Source: ZC4RG20 sp035760685 (lineage in GTDB: Bacteria > Pseudomonadota > Gammaproteobacteria > Steroidobacterales > Rariloculaceae). Taken from it: a stretch of 5,560 nt of DNA. The stretch spans positions 1 through 5,560 of the forward strand of contig DASTSM010000031.1 of assembly GCA_035760685.1 (NCBI GenBank), in the 5' to 3' direction. The notes under the pieces were generated by a model. That model had not been told where the DNA came from. It saw only the letters and a list, made by a program, of their open reading frames with translations, and searched no databases. The position numbers and the translations under genes are program-made. Below are positions 4,628 to 5,560 of this stretch, one piece after another (the first letter of the stretch is position 1; each line of letters begins with the position of its first letter).

Positions 4628-5560
4628 AGCGTGACCGGCAGCTTGTCCCAGTCGCGGAGCGGCTTCACGCCGCGCGCGCGAAGCGCGTCCATGTAGATTC
4701 GCAGCACGTCGGTCGCGGGATAGCCGCGCTTATCCGTCGCTTGCGCCCAGCGGCCCGCGATGTTCGGCATGCCGTCGAGCCACTTCTGCTTCTCCTCGAC
4801 GGGAAGCTCCGAGACCTTCGCGCCGTCGGACTGCATGTCGGCGAGCCCGGTGTCGTAGCGCTTGGCGATCTCGGCCGCCACGCCCTTGCTGTACTCGGGG
4901 CCGAGCGGGCCCAGCACCTCGCGCACCTCGAGCGGCAGCCGATTCCAGGTGTCGAGATTGATCGACATGCCGCCCGTCAGCTGCGCGCCGATCCCGACGA
5001 GCGTGATGTAGGGCGCGACCTCGTGGATGCGATACGGCGCCGCGCCCGTCAGGATCGTGAGCACGCCGTCCGCGACGCCGGTCTGGATCTGCGTGTAGTA
5101 CGTCGTGAGCCCGCCGTCGACGGGAACCGCGCCCGTGCCTTCGAGCCACGCGGCCGAGGGACCCGGCGCGAGGATCTTGTGGCCGCGCAGGTCGGCGACG
5201 GAGGTCACCGGGAAATTCGTCATGAGGTGATACGAGTCGACGACGCTGCCGCCGAGGTACTTCTGGTTCTGATCGGTCCACGCGCTCTTCAGCGCGGGCA
5301 CGCTCTCGTGCAGCTCGTTGAAGAGATTCACGATGAGCGCGTAGTCGTTCGTCGAGAACGGCGTGTAGTAGGTCACGTTCTGGAGCGGCATCTTCGAGAG
5401 CTCCCAGAGCGTGCCGACCCAGCCGATGTCGGTCAGGCCGATCTGCACGGCCTCGAGCGTGTTCGCGTATTTGTAGAGCGAGCCGCCGTAGGTCTCGGTC
5501 CAGCGGATTCGGTACGGGCTGCCCGCGGCGCGGAGCCGCGCGTTCGCCTCGGGCACGACG
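4624..5560 (-). CDS. TRAP transporter periplasmic solute receptor, DctP family (N-terminus beyond right edge)
   Basis: This is the extracytoplasmic receptor that hands solute to the fused permease encoded next. About 311 codons are visible; the signal peptide and first lobe start lie outside. The GTG at 5556 is taken as an internal Val, because the frame stays open to the edge. Numbering from that codon, family landmarks are YGGSLYKYANTLEAVQIG (23-40), TDIGW (42-46), DLRGHKILAPGPSAAWLEG (122-140), TTYYTQIQTGVADGV (151-165) and LPLEVREVL (207-215). The usual DctP pattern around 124-131 is G-x-K-[IL]-R-[VA]-P, where Arg grips the solute carboxylate. Here Leu129 replaces it. I recall a subgroup of DctP-like receptors with an 'APGPAA...GTGAV' signature that also lacks this Arg, so the ligand may not be a simple C4-dicarboxylate. 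The protein ends KLPVTL, and its stop overlaps the permease start. Confidence 0.93.
   Translation of the reverse strand, partial: VVPEANARLRAAGSPYRIRWTETYGGSLYKYANTLEAVQIGLTDIGWVGTLWELSKMPLQNVTYYTPFSTNDYALIVNLFNELHESVPALKSAWTDQNQKYLGGSVVDSYHLMTNFPVTSVADLRGHKILAPGPSAAWLEGTGAVPVDGGLTTYYTQIQTGVADGVLTILTGAAPYRIHEVAPYITLVGIGAQLTGGMSINLDTWNRLPLEVREVLGPLGPEYSKGVAAEIAKRYDTGLADMQSDGAKVSELPVEEKQKWLDGMPNIAGRWAQATDKRGYPATDVLRIYMDALRARGVKPLRDWDKLPVTL

Noticed and set aside
3851..4696. Long plus-strand open frame opposite the permease and the receptor 3' end.
   Set aside because: Its translation is almost all Arg, Asp, Glu, Ala and His, the usual reverse image of a GC-rich membrane-protein gene.
4730..5281. 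Second minus-strand open frame within the receptor gene.
   Set aside because: It is an Arg-rich frame shadow, while the main frame holds the DctP motifs continuously to the edge.
5554..5556. GTG as the true start of the receptor gene.
   Set aside because: The frame continues open to the window edge, no signal peptide follows this codon, and a periplasmic receptor needs one. The GTG is treated as an internal valine.

Overview
The window is very GC-rich, with coding third positions almost all G or C. It carries a compact tripartite transporter operon with exported proteins. This fits a high-GC proteobacterium, perhaps a gammaproteobacterium; no rRNA or other marker gene fixes the taxon.

Layout. 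The right three quarters is read on the minus strand, entering from the right edge: (1) a TRAP-type periplasmic solute receptor, DctP family, whose N-terminus lies outside the window; (2) a fused DctQ-DctM membrane permease, whose GTG start overlaps the receptor stop by 4 bases; (3) after 83 bases, an exported protein with an HELKH zinc-peptidase motif, of the DUF4157/eCIS-core type; (4) after about 120 bases, an exported plant-type glutaminyl-peptide cyclotransferase. Facing this block on the plus strand is a small VOC/glyoxalase-fold protein with a signal-like N-terminus. At the far left an open minus-strand frame runs off the edge and may be the start of a divergent gene. The 190 bases between the convergent VOC and cyclotransferase genes hold a degenerate tandem repeat and hairpins, the last of which covers the cyclotransferase stop codon.

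How the genes may work together. Receptor and permease clearly form one sodium-coupled TRAP importer. The next two genes point the same way and encode envelope proteins acting on proteins or peptides, but each has a candidate promoter, so co-transcription is possible and not shown. The features most worth a second look are the receptor's loss of the usual carboxylate-clamping arginine, a repeat-built low-complexity loop in the middle of DctM, the HExxH protein with a CxxC pair, and the tandem repeat between the convergent genes. I see no CRISPR array, tRNA, rRNA, transposase or phage gene, and no clearly new multi-gene system.
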